The notes: generated by a model from the letters alone, not told the origin. A stretch of DNA of 64,000 nucleotides from Pseudomonas sp. MAG733B (GCF_036884845.1 NZ_CP145732.1:2728001-2792000), one strand, 5' to 3'. Shown: positions 42,034 to 52,331, numbered from the stretch's first letter. A program made the numbers and translations.

Positions 42034-44002
42034 GACGCCGGCGTTCAGCCTTCGTGCGGCCGTACGGCCTGGCTCAGTCGATATCGACGCGCGAACTGTC
42101 GAACTGACCTGGACGACCGGCGCTAAAGGTCGGCGCTGGTCTTGGGACGTCGGCAGTTACATGGAAGAGCTGGATGTCAGCGACGGCGCAGTCCGTCTTG
42201 ATCGGCTCAACAACGGGGCGCCGCTGCTCGATACCCATAACCAGTACCAGCTGAGTGCAGTTCTGGCTGTAGTGGAGAGGGCCTGGCTGGAGGGTGGCGA
42301 GGGTCACGCTCTTGTCCGGTTCAGCAAGCGTGAAGATGCAGACGTGGTCTTCAAGGACGTTGTCGACGGCATCCTTCGCAACATCAGCGTCGGCTACGCC
42401 GTTCACCGTTACGAAGTTGTCGATGAGGAAGACGACAAGCTACCCACGTACCGCGCTGTCGACTGGGAACCACTGGAACTCTCCCTGGTCCCGATCGGCT
42501 TCGACGATGGCGCAAAGGTTCGCAGCGCTAAAACCCCGGCCGAGTACGAAGGCCATCGATTCAACACCATTTTTGAAGTTCGGTCAGCTGTTGAGCCGAC
42601 CGTAGAACCGGCCGCCGTGCCTACTATCCAAGAGGAAGATGCAATGACCGAAGAAGAGAAGCGCGCGGCCGAAGAAACGCTTCGCCGTGAAGCTGCTGAA
42701 GCCGAGCGCAAGCGTAGCCTGACCATTCGCACTATGGCCCGCAAAGTGGGGCTTGGTGACGATGCGGTTGTCGATGATCTGATCGACCGCGGTGTGTCGG
42801 TGGCTGATGCGAGCTCCGCACTGATCGACAAAGTTGCCGAGCGCCAGGCTGGTGGTCAGCCAGAAACCCGGAACAGCCAGCCAACCATTGTCGGTGGTGT
42901 CGATACCGCAGTGCTGATTGCAAAGCGTTCCGCGATGATGAACGCCCTCGACCACCGTTGCGCACCAACCACCATCAAGCTGGAAGAAGCAGGTCGCGAA
43001 TTCCGTGGCATGCGTCTGGTGGACATGGCCCGCGAGTGCGTCGAAATGGTTGGTGGTAACACCCGCGGCTTGATGCCTGCGGAAATCGCCAAAGCAGCAC
43101 TTGGTTGCGACCGTCAGGCCATGCGCTCCGCTGGCATGCATTCGACCAGTGACTTCCCGCTGTTGCTGGGTAGCACTGTGAATCGCACGTTGCGCGCAGC
43201 CTACGAGCTTGCCCCGCAGACCTGGCGTCCGCTCGGCCGACCTACAACCGTGCCGGACTTCCGTGCAGTAACTCGGGCTGCTCTGGGCGACATCGCCGCG
43301 CTGGAGAAAATCAAGGAACACGGTGAGTACCAATATGGCACCCTCGAAGAAGAGGGCGCCCCGATCAAGGTCGCCAAGTTCGGCAAGATTATCGCGATCA
43401 CCTGGGAAGCCATCGTCAATGACGACCTCGGCGCATTCACCCGTGTACCGCAGGCGTTGGGCGCCGCCGCTGCTCAGACCGAGTCTGATGTGGTCTGGTC
43501 GCTGTTGTTGGGCAACCCCAACTACACCGATGGGACGCCGATCTTTCACGCCGATCACGGCAACTTGGCCGCGTCTGGCGGTGCGATCAACACCACTACG
43601 TTGGCCGCTGCACGCGCTGCGATGCGCAAGCAAAAATCCAAGGCTGGTGCGTTCCTCAACCTGTCGCCGGAGTTTTTGATTGTGGGTCCAGACAAGGAGC
43701 TGGAAGCCTATCAATTCACCAGCTCCAACTACGTACCGGCCAAGAACGCCGACATCAACGACAGCCGCAACGCTGCGCTGACGGTGATCGTCGATGCTCG
43801 CATCACCGGCAACCAGTGGTACCTGTACGCCTCACCGGGTGTCGTCGATACCTTCGAGTACGCGTACCTGGAAGGTGAGCAGGGCGTATTCACCGAAACC
43901 CGCGAGGGCTTCGAGGTAGACGGCATGGAAATCAAGGCTCGCCTGGTCTTCGGCGCTGCGTGGATTGACTTCCGCCCAGCCTATAAGAATCCGGGCGCCT
44001 GA
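41993..44002 (+). CDS. Fused prohead protease and major capsid protein
   Basis: 669 residues. Residues about 1-190 are an HK97-type (U35) prohead protease, with ILRNISVGYAVH holding the probable nucleophile Ser and a His in the preceding strand. A charged coiled linker (about 215-260, EEEKRAAEETLRREAAEAE) acts as scaffold/delta region. Residues about 330-669 are an HK97-fold capsid protein. The fusion should be cut during assembly to free the shell protein. Confidence 0.9.
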   Translation: MPTPNQVMTRKTHETPAFSLRAAVRPGSVDIDARTVELTWTTGAKGRRWSWDVGSYMEELDVSDGAVRLDRLNNGAPLLDTHNQYQLSAVLAVVERAWLEGGEGHALVRFSKREDADVVFKDVVDGILRNISVGYAVHRYEVVDEEDDKLPTYRAVDWEPLELSLVPIGFDDGAKVRSAKTPAEYEGHRFNTIFEVRSAVEPTVEPAAVPTIQEEDAMTEEEKRAAEETLRREAAEAERKRSLTIRTMARKVGLGDDAVVDDLIDRGVSVADASSALIDKVAERQAGGQPETRNSQPTIVGGVDTAVLIAKRSAMMNALDHRCAPTTIKLEEAGREFRGMRLVDMARECVEMVGGNTRGLMPAEIAKAALGCDRQAMRSAGMHSTSDFPLLLGSTVNRTLRAAYELAPQTWRPLGRPTTVPDFRAVTRAALGDIAALEKIKEHGEYQYGTLEEEGAPIKVAKFGKIIAITWEAIVNDDLGAFTRVPQALGAAAAQTESDVVWSLLLGNPNYTDGTPIFHADHGNLAASGGAINTTTLAAARAAMRKQKSKAGAFLNLSPEFLIVGPDKELEAYQFTSSNYVPAKNADINDSRNAALTVIVDARITGNQWYLYASPGVVDTFEYAYLEGEQGVFTETREGFEVDGMEIKARLVFGAAWIDFRPAYKNPGA

Positions 44003-44062
44003 TCCGGTGGGCGCCGAGAGGCGCCCGCTTCAACTTCCATCCCCTGTATCCATAGGTGAACC

Positions 44063-44413
44063 ATGAAAAATTACATCCAAGCGGGTGACAACCTGACCGT
44101 TGTCGCGCCAAGTGGCGGTACCGTTTCGGGCGGTCTGTACAAAGTCGGCGGGATCATTGGTGTGGCTGCTACCACTGAGGTGGCCGGCGATCCGGTCGTT
44201 CTCAAAACCCGCGGCGTCTTCGATTTGAAGAAAACCAGCGCTCAAGCCTGGACCGTTGGTGATCTGGTGTTCATGAATACCACGACCCGCGATGTCACCA
44301 ACGTATCCGCCACCGGCCTGGTGCTTGTTGGGGTGGCCGCCGAGATCGCGGCCAACCCGAGTGCGGCCGGTGCTTGCCGCCTCAACGGCGTATCCGCTCC
44401 GGCACCGGTGTAA
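44063..44413 (+). CDS. Capsid decoration protein (DUF2190 type)
   Basis: 116 residues, all-beta and rich in Gly, Val and Thr (NYIQAGDNLTVVAPSGGTVS, GVAATTEVAGDPVVLKTRGV). DUF2190 proteins sit beside capsid genes and several are capsid cement proteins. The gene lies 60 bases behind the capsid gene. Confidence 0.82.
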   Translation: MKNYIQAGDNLTVVAPSGGTVSGGLYKVGGIIGVAATTEVAGDPVVLKTRGVFDLKKTSAQAWTVGDLVFMNTTTRDVTNVSATGLVLVGVAAEIAANPSAAGACRLNGVSAPAPV

Positions 44414-44760
44414 TGGGCTGGGCCTCGATGGCCCAGCGCATGCTCGGCGTTTCGATCCGCACTTTCAGCGAGCCATCAGCGACCCTCGATCCTGAGGGCG
44501 CTGTGTACTGGCTGACCGATGGCGCCGCGCCCGGCGTGCCTCTGGCCCAAGCCGTTTTCGATACCGCTCACGTCTCTGTTGATCCAGAGACAGGGGCGCC
44601 GGTATCGAGCAGCAACCCCATCCTCGGCGTTCGCCTGGTAGATCTTCCCAACAAACCAACGAGCCGTGACCGCGTCCAGGCTCGCGGCGTTTTGTACACC
44701 ATCAACGACGTACAGGCCGATGGTGTTGCAGGTGTGACGCTCTTCCTCCGTAAGGTTTAA
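44413..44760 (+). CDS. Head-tail joining protein
   Basis: 115 residues from an ATG overlapping the previous TAA (TAATG). Small beta-rich protein with LVDLPNKPTSRDRVQARGVLY and YTINDVQADG, as in FII-like connectors between portal and tail. Assignment rests on this pattern and the gene order. Confidence 0.72.
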   Translation: MGWASMAQRMLGVSIRTFSEPSATLDPEGAVYWLTDGAAPGVPLAQAVFDTAHVSVDPETGAPVSSSNPILGVRLVDLPNKPTSRDRVQARGVLYTINDVQADGVAGVTLFLRKV

Positions 44761-44762
44761 AC

Positions 44763-45317
44763 ATGGCTCACCCACGAGAACTGATCCGCAAGCAGGCCGT
44801 TGCGGTCTTGCTGGGCGCCACCAATGCCGGTGCCAGTGTATATGCCAGCCGCGTAGCGCCTCTGATTTCAAACGGCTGGCAGAACGAACTCCCTGCCATC
44901 ATCGTTTACACGATGGACGAGTCGGCCGAAATCTTTAACCAAGCTCCCCGGGAGTACCGGCGCCGAGTTGAGTTGGTGGTGGAGATCCACGCTGAAGGCA
45001 ACGTAGCGCTGGACGACACCCTCGATACGCTGGCTCGACAAGTCGAACGCCTGCTGCTCATGGACGACACCCTTGGCGACACCGTCAATGACTTGCAATA
45101 CGTGCGTTCGCGCATGGTGCTGCTCGATCAGTCGGAGCAGTTGACCGGTGCCTGTCGCCTCATCTTCGAGGCTGAGTACTTCGACCGCCACCCCGACGAC
45201 CTATTCAACGAAAGCCTGCCGGGCCTGAACACGGTTACGACCGAGTACAGCCTGGACAACGCGCAGCCGGATCCGGCTGACCGCGCCAAAACCATCATCG
45301 AGGACCTGAACCCATGA
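44763..45317 (+). CDS. Tail terminator-like protein
   Basis: 184 residues. PAIIVYTMDESAEIFNQAP, RRRVELVVEIHAEG and the later LIFEAEY fit the alpha/beta fold of tail terminators (lambda gpU, Mu gp37), which cap the tail and join it to the head. Location between head and sheath genes supports this. Confidence 0.75.
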   Translation: MAHPRELIRKQAVAVLLGATNAGASVYASRVAPLISNGWQNELPAIIVYTMDESAEIFNQAPREYRRRVELVVEIHAEGNVALDDTLDTLARQVERLLLMDDTLGDTVNDLQYVRSRMVLLDQSEQLTGACRLIFEAEYFDRHPDDLFNESLPGLNTVTTEYSLDNAQPDPADRAKTIIEDLNP

Positions 45318-45502
45318 CCACGCGTGTGCTCGTGAAGCCGGCCGAGGGCCGCCTGGTGCGACATCCCGACACCTATGAACAGATCAAGCCGGAAGGTTTG
45401 CCTGTGGAACTGAACAGTTACTGGATCCGCAAGGAAAAGGCCGGTGACGTCGTTATCGAAAAGGCTGTAGTACAGGCCGAAACCAAGGGTGAAAAACAAT
45501 GA
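45314..45502 (+). CDS. DUF2635 family tail-region protein (Mu gp38-like)
   Basis: 62 residues (LVKPAEGRLVRHPDTYEQI, SYWIRKEKAGDVVI). DUF2635 genes always lie directly before Mu-like sheath genes, as here; role unknown. Overlaps both neighbours by ATGA. Confidence 0.83.
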   Translation: MTTRVLVKPAEGRLVRHPDTYEQIKPEGLPVELNSYWIRKEKAGDVVIEKAVVQAETKGEKQ

Positions 45503-46971
45503 CCATTGGAATGGATACGATTCCTGGCGCAGGCACACTCCGCAAGCCTGGCGTGTACAGCGAAATCGACAACAGCAAGGCGGTGCGCGGGCCTCAACCT
45601 GTCAGCTATCGTCGATTGCTGATTGGTCAAAAGCTCGCCTCCGCGCCGGCCGCTGCCAACACCCTGATTCGCATCACCAGCCCAGCCCAAGCCGACACAC
45701 AATTCGGTAAGGGCTCAATGCTGGCCGGCATGGTCCGCGCCGCGATGGCCATCGACACCTATACCGAGCTGCAAGTGCTGCCGGTGATCGACAATGCTGC
45801 GGGTGTGGCCGCTACAGCCACCCTCGCATTCACTGGTACCGCGACTGCCTCGGGCACCATCGAACTGATGATTGCTGGCCGCCGTGTGTCCGTGGGCGTG
45901 ATCAGTGGGGATACTGCGACGGCCATTGGCGCTGCCGTGGTCGCGGCGGTCACTGCCGCTGATGACATGCCCGTCACCGCAACTGCCACAACTGGTACCG
46001 TCACGCTGACCAGTCGCCACAAAGGCGAGGCGGGAAATACTCTCAACGCCCGGGTGAACTACTACACCGGTCAAGTTTTGCCAGCAGGTGTGGCGGTTAC
46101 CATCAGTGCCTTCGCTAGCGGTGCCGGTAATCCGGACTTGGGCGCCGCGCTCGCCGCCTTGGGTGATGAATGGTTCCAGGTCTGGGGCCTGCCGTACTCC
46201 GACGCAGCAACGCTGGCCACGGTGAAGACCGAGCTCAACAGCCGCTTCGCCTGGGATCGCGAGATCGAGGCGCATGCCTTCACTGCCGCGCGGGGCACGC
46301 AGGGTTCGCTTGGATCGCTGGGTGACAGTCACAACAACCAGCATCTGGTCATCATGATGGCCAACGATGAGCCCATGCCTGCGTATGAGAAGGCGGCCGA
46401 AACCATGGCCATTGCCGCTCTCTATGCTGCGATTGACCCGGCACGCCCGATTCAGAACCTGCAATACGCGTGGTGCCTGGCGCCGGCGGCTGCCGACAAG
46501 TTCACCAATCAAGAACGCAACCTGCTGCTGTTCGATGGTATCGCCACCAGCAAGGTCAACAACGACGGCACGATGGTCGTTGAGCGGCTGATCACTACCT
46601 ACAAAACCAACACCGCCGGCGGCGCGGACATCAGCTACCTGGACAGCGAAACGTTGTTCACCCTGATGTACATCCGTCACGACTGGCGCGACTACATTCT
46701 GCGCAAGTACCCGCGTCACAAGCTGGCGAACGACGGCACTCGCTACGGCGTTGGCCAGCCGGTTGTCACCCCGGTGTTGATGAAGGCCGAAGCCGTATCG
46801 AAGTTCCGCGAGTGGGAGCGCTTGGGGTTGGTCGAAAACATGGCCGACTTCAAAGCCAACCTGATCGGCGAGCGAAACGAAAGCGACCCGAACCGCATGG
46901 ACATGCTGTTGCCGCCGGACCTGGTCAATCAACTGCGCATCGTAGCCAACAAAATTCAGTTCCGCCTGTAA
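45499..46971 (+). CDS. Contractile tail sheath protein (Mu gpL-like)
   Basis: 490 residues. Sheath features include the N-terminal RKPGVYSEIDNSKA, a variable outer domain (about 100-200) and the C-terminal ETLFTLMYIRHDWRDYI segment with SKFREWERLGLVEN. It forms the shell that shortens on infection, so this is a myovirus. Confidence 0.93.
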   Translation: MTIGMDTIPGAGTLRKPGVYSEIDNSKAVRGPQPVSYRRLLIGQKLASAPAAANTLIRITSPAQADTQFGKGSMLAGMVRAAMAIDTYTELQVLPVIDNAAGVAATATLAFTGTATASGTIELMIAGRRVSVGVISGDTATAIGAAVVAAVTAADDMPVTATATTGTVTLTSRHKGEAGNTLNARVNYYTGQVLPAGVAVTISAFASGAGNPDLGAALAALGDEWFQVWGLPYSDAATLATVKTELNSRFAWDREIEAHAFTAARGTQGSLGSLGDSHNNQHLVIMMANDEPMPAYEKAAETMAIAALYAAIDPARPIQNLQYAWCLAPAAADKFTNQERNLLLFDGIATSKVNNDGTMVVERLITTYKTNTAGGADISYLDSETLFTLMYIRHDWRDYILRKYPRHKLANDGTRYGVGQPVVTPVLMKAEAVSKFREWERLGLVENMADFKANLIGERNESDPNRMDMLLPPDLVNQLRIVANKIQFRL

Positions 46972-46995
46972 CGGCGACCGCCAGGAGAGAAACAC

Positions 46996-47364
46996 ATGGC
47001 AGGTAAAAACCGCATCGGCGGAATCATCGCCGTCAAGGTCAATGGCGATATCTATTTCGCCAAGGGTAACTGGACCTACAACCTCGGAAAACCGAAGCGC
47101 GAAGGCGTGGTCGGTGCCGACACGGTCCATGGCTACAAGGAGACCCCTCAGGTTCCCTTCGTCGAAGGCGAGATCAGCGATCGCAACGAGCTCAGCCTCG
47201 AAGATCTGGTAACGCTCGACGACGCCACCATCACGCTGGAGCTCTCCAACGGCAAGGTCATCACCCTGAGTGAAGCCTGGTACGCGGGTGAGGGCACCGG
47301 CAACACTGAAGAAGGCAACATTGCTTGCCGCTTTGAAGGCATGTCTGCCGAGGAAGTGAAGTAA
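46996..47364 (+). CDS. Tail tube protein (Mu gpM-like)
   Basis: 122 residues, beta-rich (RIGGIIAVKVNGDIYFAKGN, ATITLELSNGKVITL). It follows sheath after AGGAGAG, in the usual order, and would stack as rings through which DNA passes. Confidence 0.88.
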   Translation: MAGKNRIGGIIAVKVNGDIYFAKGNWTYNLGKPKREGVVGADTVHGYKETPQVPFVEGEISDRNELSLEDLVTLDDATITLELSNGKVITLSEAWYAGEGTGNTEEGNIACRFEGMSAEEVK

Positions 47365-47666
47365 TGGCAAAGGAAAAAGTTCTGCCACTGGCTGAGCAGG
47401 TCACCTTCGGTAAAGACACTTTTACCGAGCTGACCGTCACCCGCAAGCTGAAATACCTGCGCGGCCATGCGTTGCGTATCACTTCTGATGGCAAGGGCAA
47501 CGGCGGCGCGGATATGGATTTTGCCACGCTGATTGACCTCGGCGCCAAGATGGTTGGCCATCCTCCTGCGTTGCTCGACGAGCTGAGCGAGGACGATCAA
47601 GCCGCCGTCATCGGCGAGGCCCGCGATTTTTTGCTGAAGCACCTCGGGGGTGGGAAGGAGGCGTAA
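47364..47666 (+). CDS. Tail assembly chaperone, upstream frame (gpE/gp41-like)
   Basis: 100 residues. ELTVTRKLKYLRGHALRI and the C-terminal DDQAAVIGEARDFLLKHLGG resemble Mu gp41 and the P2 E type. It lies between tube and tape measure where nearly all tailed phages make two products by frameshift. A G5 run (47646-47650) sits near its end and the next frame is open behind it. Confidence 0.85.
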   Translation: MAKEKVLPLAEQVTFGKDTFTELTVTRKLKYLRGHALRITSDGKGNGGADMDFATLIDLGAKMVGHPPALLDELSEDDQAAVIGEARDFLLKHLGGGKEA

Positions 47667-47683
47667 CAGTCGTCGTCAAGGTT

Positions 47684-47791
47684 ATGAGTGTTCAGCCGTC
47701 GGAAGTCATGGAAATGGATTTTGACGAGCTGAACTGGTGGCTTGAGCGCACCGAGGAATGGGTTGAATGGCAGACAAAGGATACTCCCTAA
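47684..47791 (+). CDS. Tail assembly chaperone, downstream frame (GpE-prime-like), probably made by -1 frameshift
   Basis: 35 residues from the first ATG ([19 protein letters not shown]), in the -1 frame of the preceding gene. This frame is open back through 47642, and the codons before the ATG read [10 protein letters not shown], protein-like. No good ribosome site suits the ATG (AAGG is only two bases away). Both points favour expression as a -1 fusion. The stop lies inside the tape-measure gene start. Confidence 0.78.
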   Translation: MSVQPSEVMEMDFDELNWWLERTEEWVEWQTKDTP

Positions 47792-49452
47792 GCTTAATCA
47801 TCAAGGCCGTCGACCGGGTAACCGCCCCTTTGCGGGGGATATTCGGCAAGGTCAAGGCGGCCAGTGCTGGCATTACCGGGGCGCTCGATCGGGTTGGGCT
47901 GCCGGTCTTCGCCAATAGCCTGAAGAACGTTGGCGGTGCCATCGGCGGAGTCGGCAACGCGGTCGCGTCCAGCACCAAGAGATTACTTGGGCTCGGGGCG
48001 ACACTCGGCATCACCGGTGCAGCACTGAACCTGTTCTTCCAAGGCTTCGCGGATGCAACTGGCGCAATTGGCGATACAGCGGAGCGGACCGGCATCAGCC
48101 GCGAGCGGTTCCAAGAGCTGAGTTTTGCGGCGAAGTTGACAGGGTCATCCGCAGAAACTCTCGGCGGTGCTTTGCAGAAAATGCAGATCAATGTCGGCGC
48201 AGCCACGGCAGGCTCGAAAGAACTCAAGGAGATGTTCAAAGGCCTGGGGATCAACATCAAGGATGCATCCGGCAAGCTGAAGAGTTCGGATGCACTGTTC
48301 GATACCTTCGTCGATCGCATCTCGAAGATCAAAGACCCATCGCTCCAGGCCCAAGCCGCCGTGAAGATCTTCGGCAAAAGTGCAACCGAGCTGCTGCCGC
48401 TGATCCGTGGCGGCGGTGCGGGCATCAAGGAAATGGCAGACGAGGCTCGTCGCCTGGGTTTGGTGATCTCCGATAGCGCGGTTCGTGAGGGCGAGACCTT
48501 CGGCGATACCCTGGACACCTTGCATGCTGCACTGAGTGGCGTGGGCAACACCATCGGCAGTGCGCTGGTTCCGCAGTTGAACAAGCTTGGTACCCAACTG
48601 ATCGAGACCATCGTGAAGTACCGGCCGCAGATCGAGGCGTTCGCCACTGCGTTTGCGGCGAACCTGCCTGGCAACATTGAGCGGGTGACCGGCTTCCTGG
48701 GTGATCTCTACGACGGCGTGCAGCCGGTCATTCGTGTTTTCGGGATGCTGTCGGACACCTTTGGTGGCGCCAACGTGGTGCTTGCCGCCGTTGGCACTTA
48801 CATCGGGGGAGGGCTTGTGGTGAGTCTGTACAGTCTCGCCGTCGCACTGAAGGGCGTCGGTGTCGCCATTCTTACGACGCCGGTCGGATGGTTCCTGGCT
48901 GCGATCGCTGCCATTGGCGCGGCGGCATTCATCATCTACAAGAACTGGGACACCATCGTCGCGTTCTTCGAAGAGAAATGGGCTGGCGTGAAAGCCGCTT
49001 TCAGTGACGGCATCATCAACGGCATCTGGAAGCTGTGGAAGGAATTCAACCCCGTCACGCTCATGATGGAGAGCTTCAATGGCCTGATCAAATACCTGAC
49101 GGGCTGGGACCTTGGCGCAATCCTGGGTGCAAAAATCTCCGAAGCAGTTGCCGCCATCAAGAATGGCTTGCCTGACTGGGCCAAGAACCTTCTGGGTATT
49201 GATGGTGCAAGTGTCGGCGGTGGCGTTGAGGGTGGCGCGCCCGCGGCTGCCACTGGTGCGGCCGATACAGATCTGGGTCGCCGGGCCGCGCAGATCGGTC
49301 AAAACGCTGTTCAGCAAATGGCCCAACCGCCGCAAGCGGTCAGGGTTCAGGTCGACCTGAACAACGTGCCGGCTGGCTCCAAGGTGAAGACCGAGGGCAG
49401 CCAGGGCGCGACCTTCGACACCGATATCGGGTATTCAATGATGGCCCCATAA
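47767..49452 (+). CDS. Tail tape measure protein
   Basis: 561 residues. The start [20 protein letters not shown] is typical. A helical body and three hydrophobic segments around residues 345-400 ([47 protein letters not shown] in part) would enter the membrane on injection. At about 1.5 angstrom per residue the length predicts a tail of roughly 80-85 nm. Confidence 0.93.
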   Translation: MADKGYSLSLIIKAVDRVTAPLRGIFGKVKAASAGITGALDRVGLPVFANSLKNVGGAIGGVGNAVASSTKRLLGLGATLGITGAALNLFFQGFADATGAIGDTAERTGISRERFQELSFAAKLTGSSAETLGGALQKMQINVGAATAGSKELKEMFKGLGINIKDASGKLKSSDALFDTFVDRISKIKDPSLQAQAAVKIFGKSATELLPLIRGGGAGIKEMADEARRLGLVISDSAVREGETFGDTLDTLHAALSGVGNTIGSALVPQLNKLGTQLIETIVKYRPQIEAFATAFAANLPGNIERVTGFLGDLYDGVQPVIRVFGMLSDTFGGANVVLAAVGTYIGGGLVVSLYSLAVALKGVGVAILTTPVGWFLAAIAAIGAAAFIIYKNWDTIVAFFEEKWAGVKAAFSDGIINGIWKLWKEFNPVTLMMESFNGLIKYLTGWDLGAILGAKISEAVAAIKNGLPDWAKNLLGIDGASVGGGVEGGAPAAATGAADTDLGRRAAQIGQNAVQQMAQPPQAVRVQVDLNNVPAGSKVKTEGSQGATFDTDIGYSMMAP

Positions 49453-49464
49453 CCGGAGCTCCCC

Positions 49465-50715
49465 ATGGCTTGGAGAGACAACTACCGCGCCGCGACCTTT
49501 CGCGGCGTGGGCTTTTTTGTGGCCACGGCAGACAGCAGTCACGGCCGGCGCCAGGCTGTTCACGAAACAGCACAGCGCGATATTCCATATACCGAAGACC
49601 TCGGCCGCAAGTCGCGGGAGTTCGGCATTACCGGCTATTTGCTGGGCAAGGAATACGATGTCGTCCGCGAGGAGCTGATCAAAGCTTGCGAACAGCCCGG
49701 GCCGGGAGTGCTGGTTCACCCGTATCGCGGCGAGCTGACGGTTGTGTGCCGTGGACTCACCGTCAGTGAAAGTTCGGAAGAGGGGGGCATGTGCACCCTC
49801 ACGATGACATTCCTGGAGGCGGGCGAGGCGTCGTACCCATCGGCGAAGGTCGATAGCGTCAACGCTATCAGCGCAAAGGCGGGTGAAGTCACCGAGGCAG
49901 GCAAAGAGAATTTCGTTTCAGACTTCCTTACCAAGGGTTACCCGTCGTTCGTGGCTGAGGCCGCGACGACGCAAATTCAGGGGCTGAGCGATTTCCTCAG
50001 TTCGCCCGAGTTCATCGTCTCCAGCGACATACAGGCGGTGTCTGATTATTACGACAAGGTCAAAAGCATAGGCTCTGACGCGTTCGACTTGATCCAGAAA
50101 CCGTTCGAGTTTGCCGACCAGGTCGTCGATGCGATCAGCAGCATTCGGTCTGCCTTCGGTGGCAGTTCCTTCGGAATGCTGATGAGCCTGTACAACCAAT
50201 ACTTTTCCAGCAGCGACAGTGGTTCCAGCAACAAGACGCCAAGTCGTCAGCAGGTAGTGACGAACACCAACGCCGTGGCCGGGTTGGTTCGCCAGGCCGC
50301 TATCTCTCAGGCAGCGGTGGCGGCGGTGGTCACGCAGACGACCGAGGATGTCTCGAACGGTGGCACGAAAACTACGTCTTCACCGACGAAGTACGACAGC
50401 TACGAAGCGGCTATTGCCGTGCGCACTGAGCTCGCTGACCGCCTGGACGAGGAAAGCGAAACGACCAATAGCGATCCGGTCTACATCGCGGTCACTGATC
50501 TCAGGACCGCTGTGGTCCAGGCCGTTCCCGCTCCGGAGCAGGACCTGCCACGTCTGGCGACATTCTCGCCGCGACAGACTCTTCCTTCATTGGTCGTTGC
50601 CTATCAGCTTTACGGCGATGCCAGTCGTGCCGAGGACATCGTGACGCGTAACGATCCGCGGCGACCAGGCTTTCTGACTGGCGGCCAACAGCTTGAGGTT
50701 CTTGCAAATGGATGA
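49465..50715 (+). CDS. DNA circularisation/baseplate protein (Mu gpN-like)
   Basis: 416 residues. The N-terminal domain (about 1-110, WRDNYRAATFRGVGFFVATA, GRKSREFGITGYLLGKEYD) is the DNA-circulation N-terminal family of Mu gpN. The C-terminus is helical and Ser/Thr-rich. Baseplate protein; overlaps the next gene by eight bases. Confidence 0.9.
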   Translation: MAWRDNYRAATFRGVGFFVATADSSHGRRQAVHETAQRDIPYTEDLGRKSREFGITGYLLGKEYDVVREELIKACEQPGPGVLVHPYRGELTVVCRGLTVSESSEEGGMCTLTMTFLEAGEASYPSAKVDSVNAISAKAGEVTEAGKENFVSDFLTKGYPSFVAEAATTQIQGLSDFLSSPEFIVSSDIQAVSDYYDKVKSIGSDAFDLIQKPFEFADQVVDAISSIRSAFGGSSFGMLMSLYNQYFSSSDSGSSNKTPSRQQVVTNTNAVAGLVRQAAISQAAVAAVVTQTTEDVSNGGTKTTSSPTKYDSYEAAIAVRTELADRLDEESETTNSDPVYIAVTDLRTAVVQAVPAPEQDLPRLATFSPRQTLPSLVVAYQLYGDASRAEDIVTRNDPRRPGFLTGGQQLEVLANG

Positions 50716-51835
50716 CCTTGAACTGCTGGTCAACGGGACAAACTATTTTGGCTGGACTTCGCTCGGCGTTACCCGCGCGGTCGACGCTTCCTCGGGCGCT
50801 TTTACAGTGACGCTGACAGAGCGCTGGGAAGGGCAGGATGGAATGGCCGCACAAGAGGAGCCTTGGCCGATCCTTCCCGGCGACCGCTGCGAGGTGCGCC
50901 TTGGCGGAATTCCGATGGTGATCGGCTACATCGATATCTTCAAACCTTCGTTCAGTGCCAACGACCACACCATCAACATTCAGGGTCGTGACCGCACGGC
51001 TGACCTGATCGATTGTAGCGCCGTGCACACGCCGGACGAGTGGAAGAACATCGATCTTTTCCGTTTTGCCCAGATTCTGGCAAAGCCTTTCGGGGTAGAT
51101 GTATCAGCTGACGTACCGGTGGGCGAGGTTTTCCCGGTGTGCAAGCTGCAGCAGGGCGAAACGGCATTCGAAGCGATCGAGCGATATGCACGGCAGCGCC
51201 GCCTGCTGCTCATGCCGGACGGCGCGGGCGGCCTGCTGATTACCCGGGCCGGCAATAAGCGGGCGTCAGTGGGGCTGGTACAGGGCGAAAACATCCTCAG
51301 CGCCTCGGGCAGCATTGACCACAGTCAGCGATTCCGTAACTACCTGGTGAAGGGACAGGCCGCATACGACCCGACCAGCGAAGGCGAGACGGAGGCGCAC
51401 ATCGAAGGCGGTGCCAGTGACAGCGGCATCAGGCGCTATCGCCCCCTATTGGTCGTTGCTGAGTCCGGCAGTTCGTCCGGTAGCGCCCAAGAGCGCGCCA
51501 CATGGGAGGCCAACAGCCGACTTGGCAAGTCCGCTTCAGCGTCCATCACCGTACAAGGCTGGCGCCAGACCCCGGGCGGCCCGCTGTGGGAGCCGGGCAT
51601 GTTGGTTCAGGTCAAGTCGCCGTGGTTGCGCATGGATGGGCAAATGATCATCCGCCAGGCCACCTATGAACGCGGCGAAGGCGGCACCACCACAAAACTC
51701 GACATCGTAAGCCCGCAGGCGTTTTCGCCTGAACCGCCTGACTCGAATAAAGGGGTGAAGGGGAAGGCAGGGAAAAAGGGCGGTCGAAACATTTGGGCGG
51801 AAGCCATCGGGGAAGAGGACAGAAAGGATGGGTAA
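50708..51835 (+). CDS. Baseplate hub protein (Mu gpP-like)
   Basis: 375 residues from the ATG at 50708. TLTERWEGQD, INIQGRDRTADLIDCSA and the later KGQAAYDP fit the hub family of Mu gp44/P2 gpD/T4 gp27, on which the spike sits. The C-terminal tail is Lys/Gly-rich and probably disordered. Confidence 0.9.
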   Translation: MDDLELLVNGTNYFGWTSLGVTRAVDASSGAFTVTLTERWEGQDGMAAQEEPWPILPGDRCEVRLGGIPMVIGYIDIFKPSFSANDHTINIQGRDRTADLIDCSAVHTPDEWKNIDLFRFAQILAKPFGVDVSADVPVGEVFPVCKLQQGETAFEAIERYARQRRLLLMPDGAGGLLITRAGNKRASVGLVQGENILSASGSIDHSQRFRNYLVKGQAAYDPTSEGETEAHIEGGASDSGIRRYRPLLVVAESGSSSGSAQERATWEANSRLGKSASASITVQGWRQTPGGPLWEPGMLVQVKSPWLRMDGQMIIRQATYERGEGGTTTKLDIVSPQAFSPEPPDSNKGVKGKAGKKGGRNIWAEAIGEEDRKDG

Positions 51836-52331
51836 CCCAATTCGCGAGCTCGGTAACCGCGTGATGATGATGTTTGGCCGGGGCGTGCTGCGGGGCGTCA
51901 ACGACTCGAGTGGCCGTCAACAGCTGCAGGTTGAGTTGTTGAAGGACGAGCTGCGCGATGGTGTCGAGCACATGCAGAACTACGGCTTCACCAGTCACCC
52001 GAAGGGCGGCGATGTCGCTGTGGCTTTCATCGGTGGCAACCGGGAGCAGGGCATTGTTCTGGTGGTTGATGATCGCCGGTACCGCATCAGCCTGGAACCG
52101 GGCGAGGTGGCCATCTACGACGACCAGGGCAACAAGGTCGAACTGCTGCGCGACATGATCAAGGTCACGGCCGTGGCAAAAGTCCAGATTGATGCGCCTG
52201 TGGGCGAGTTCAACATCACTCAACTCGACATCAACGGTACCTCGCTGAAGCACAACGGCAAGGATATCGGGGCCACCCACAAGCACGGCGGCGTGACCAT
52301 CGGTACGGCGTCTTCTGGAGTACCTGTCTGA
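51828..52331 (+). CDS. Baseplate spike assembly protein (Mu gp45-like)
   Basis: 167 residues. An OB-like N-terminal part (VMMMFGRGVLRGVNDSSGRQ) and beta-rich end with IGATHKHGGV, the His-containing apex motif of Mu gp45/P2 gpV spikes that pierces the cell envelope. Confidence 0.88.
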   Translation: MGNPIRELGNRVMMMFGRGVLRGVNDSSGRQQLQVELLKDELRDGVEHMQNYGFTSHPKGGDVAVAFIGGNREQGIVLVVDDRRYRISLEPGEVAIYDDQGNKVELLRDMIKVTAVAKVQIDAPVGEFNITQLDINGTSLKHNGKDIGATHKHGGVTIGTASSGVPV

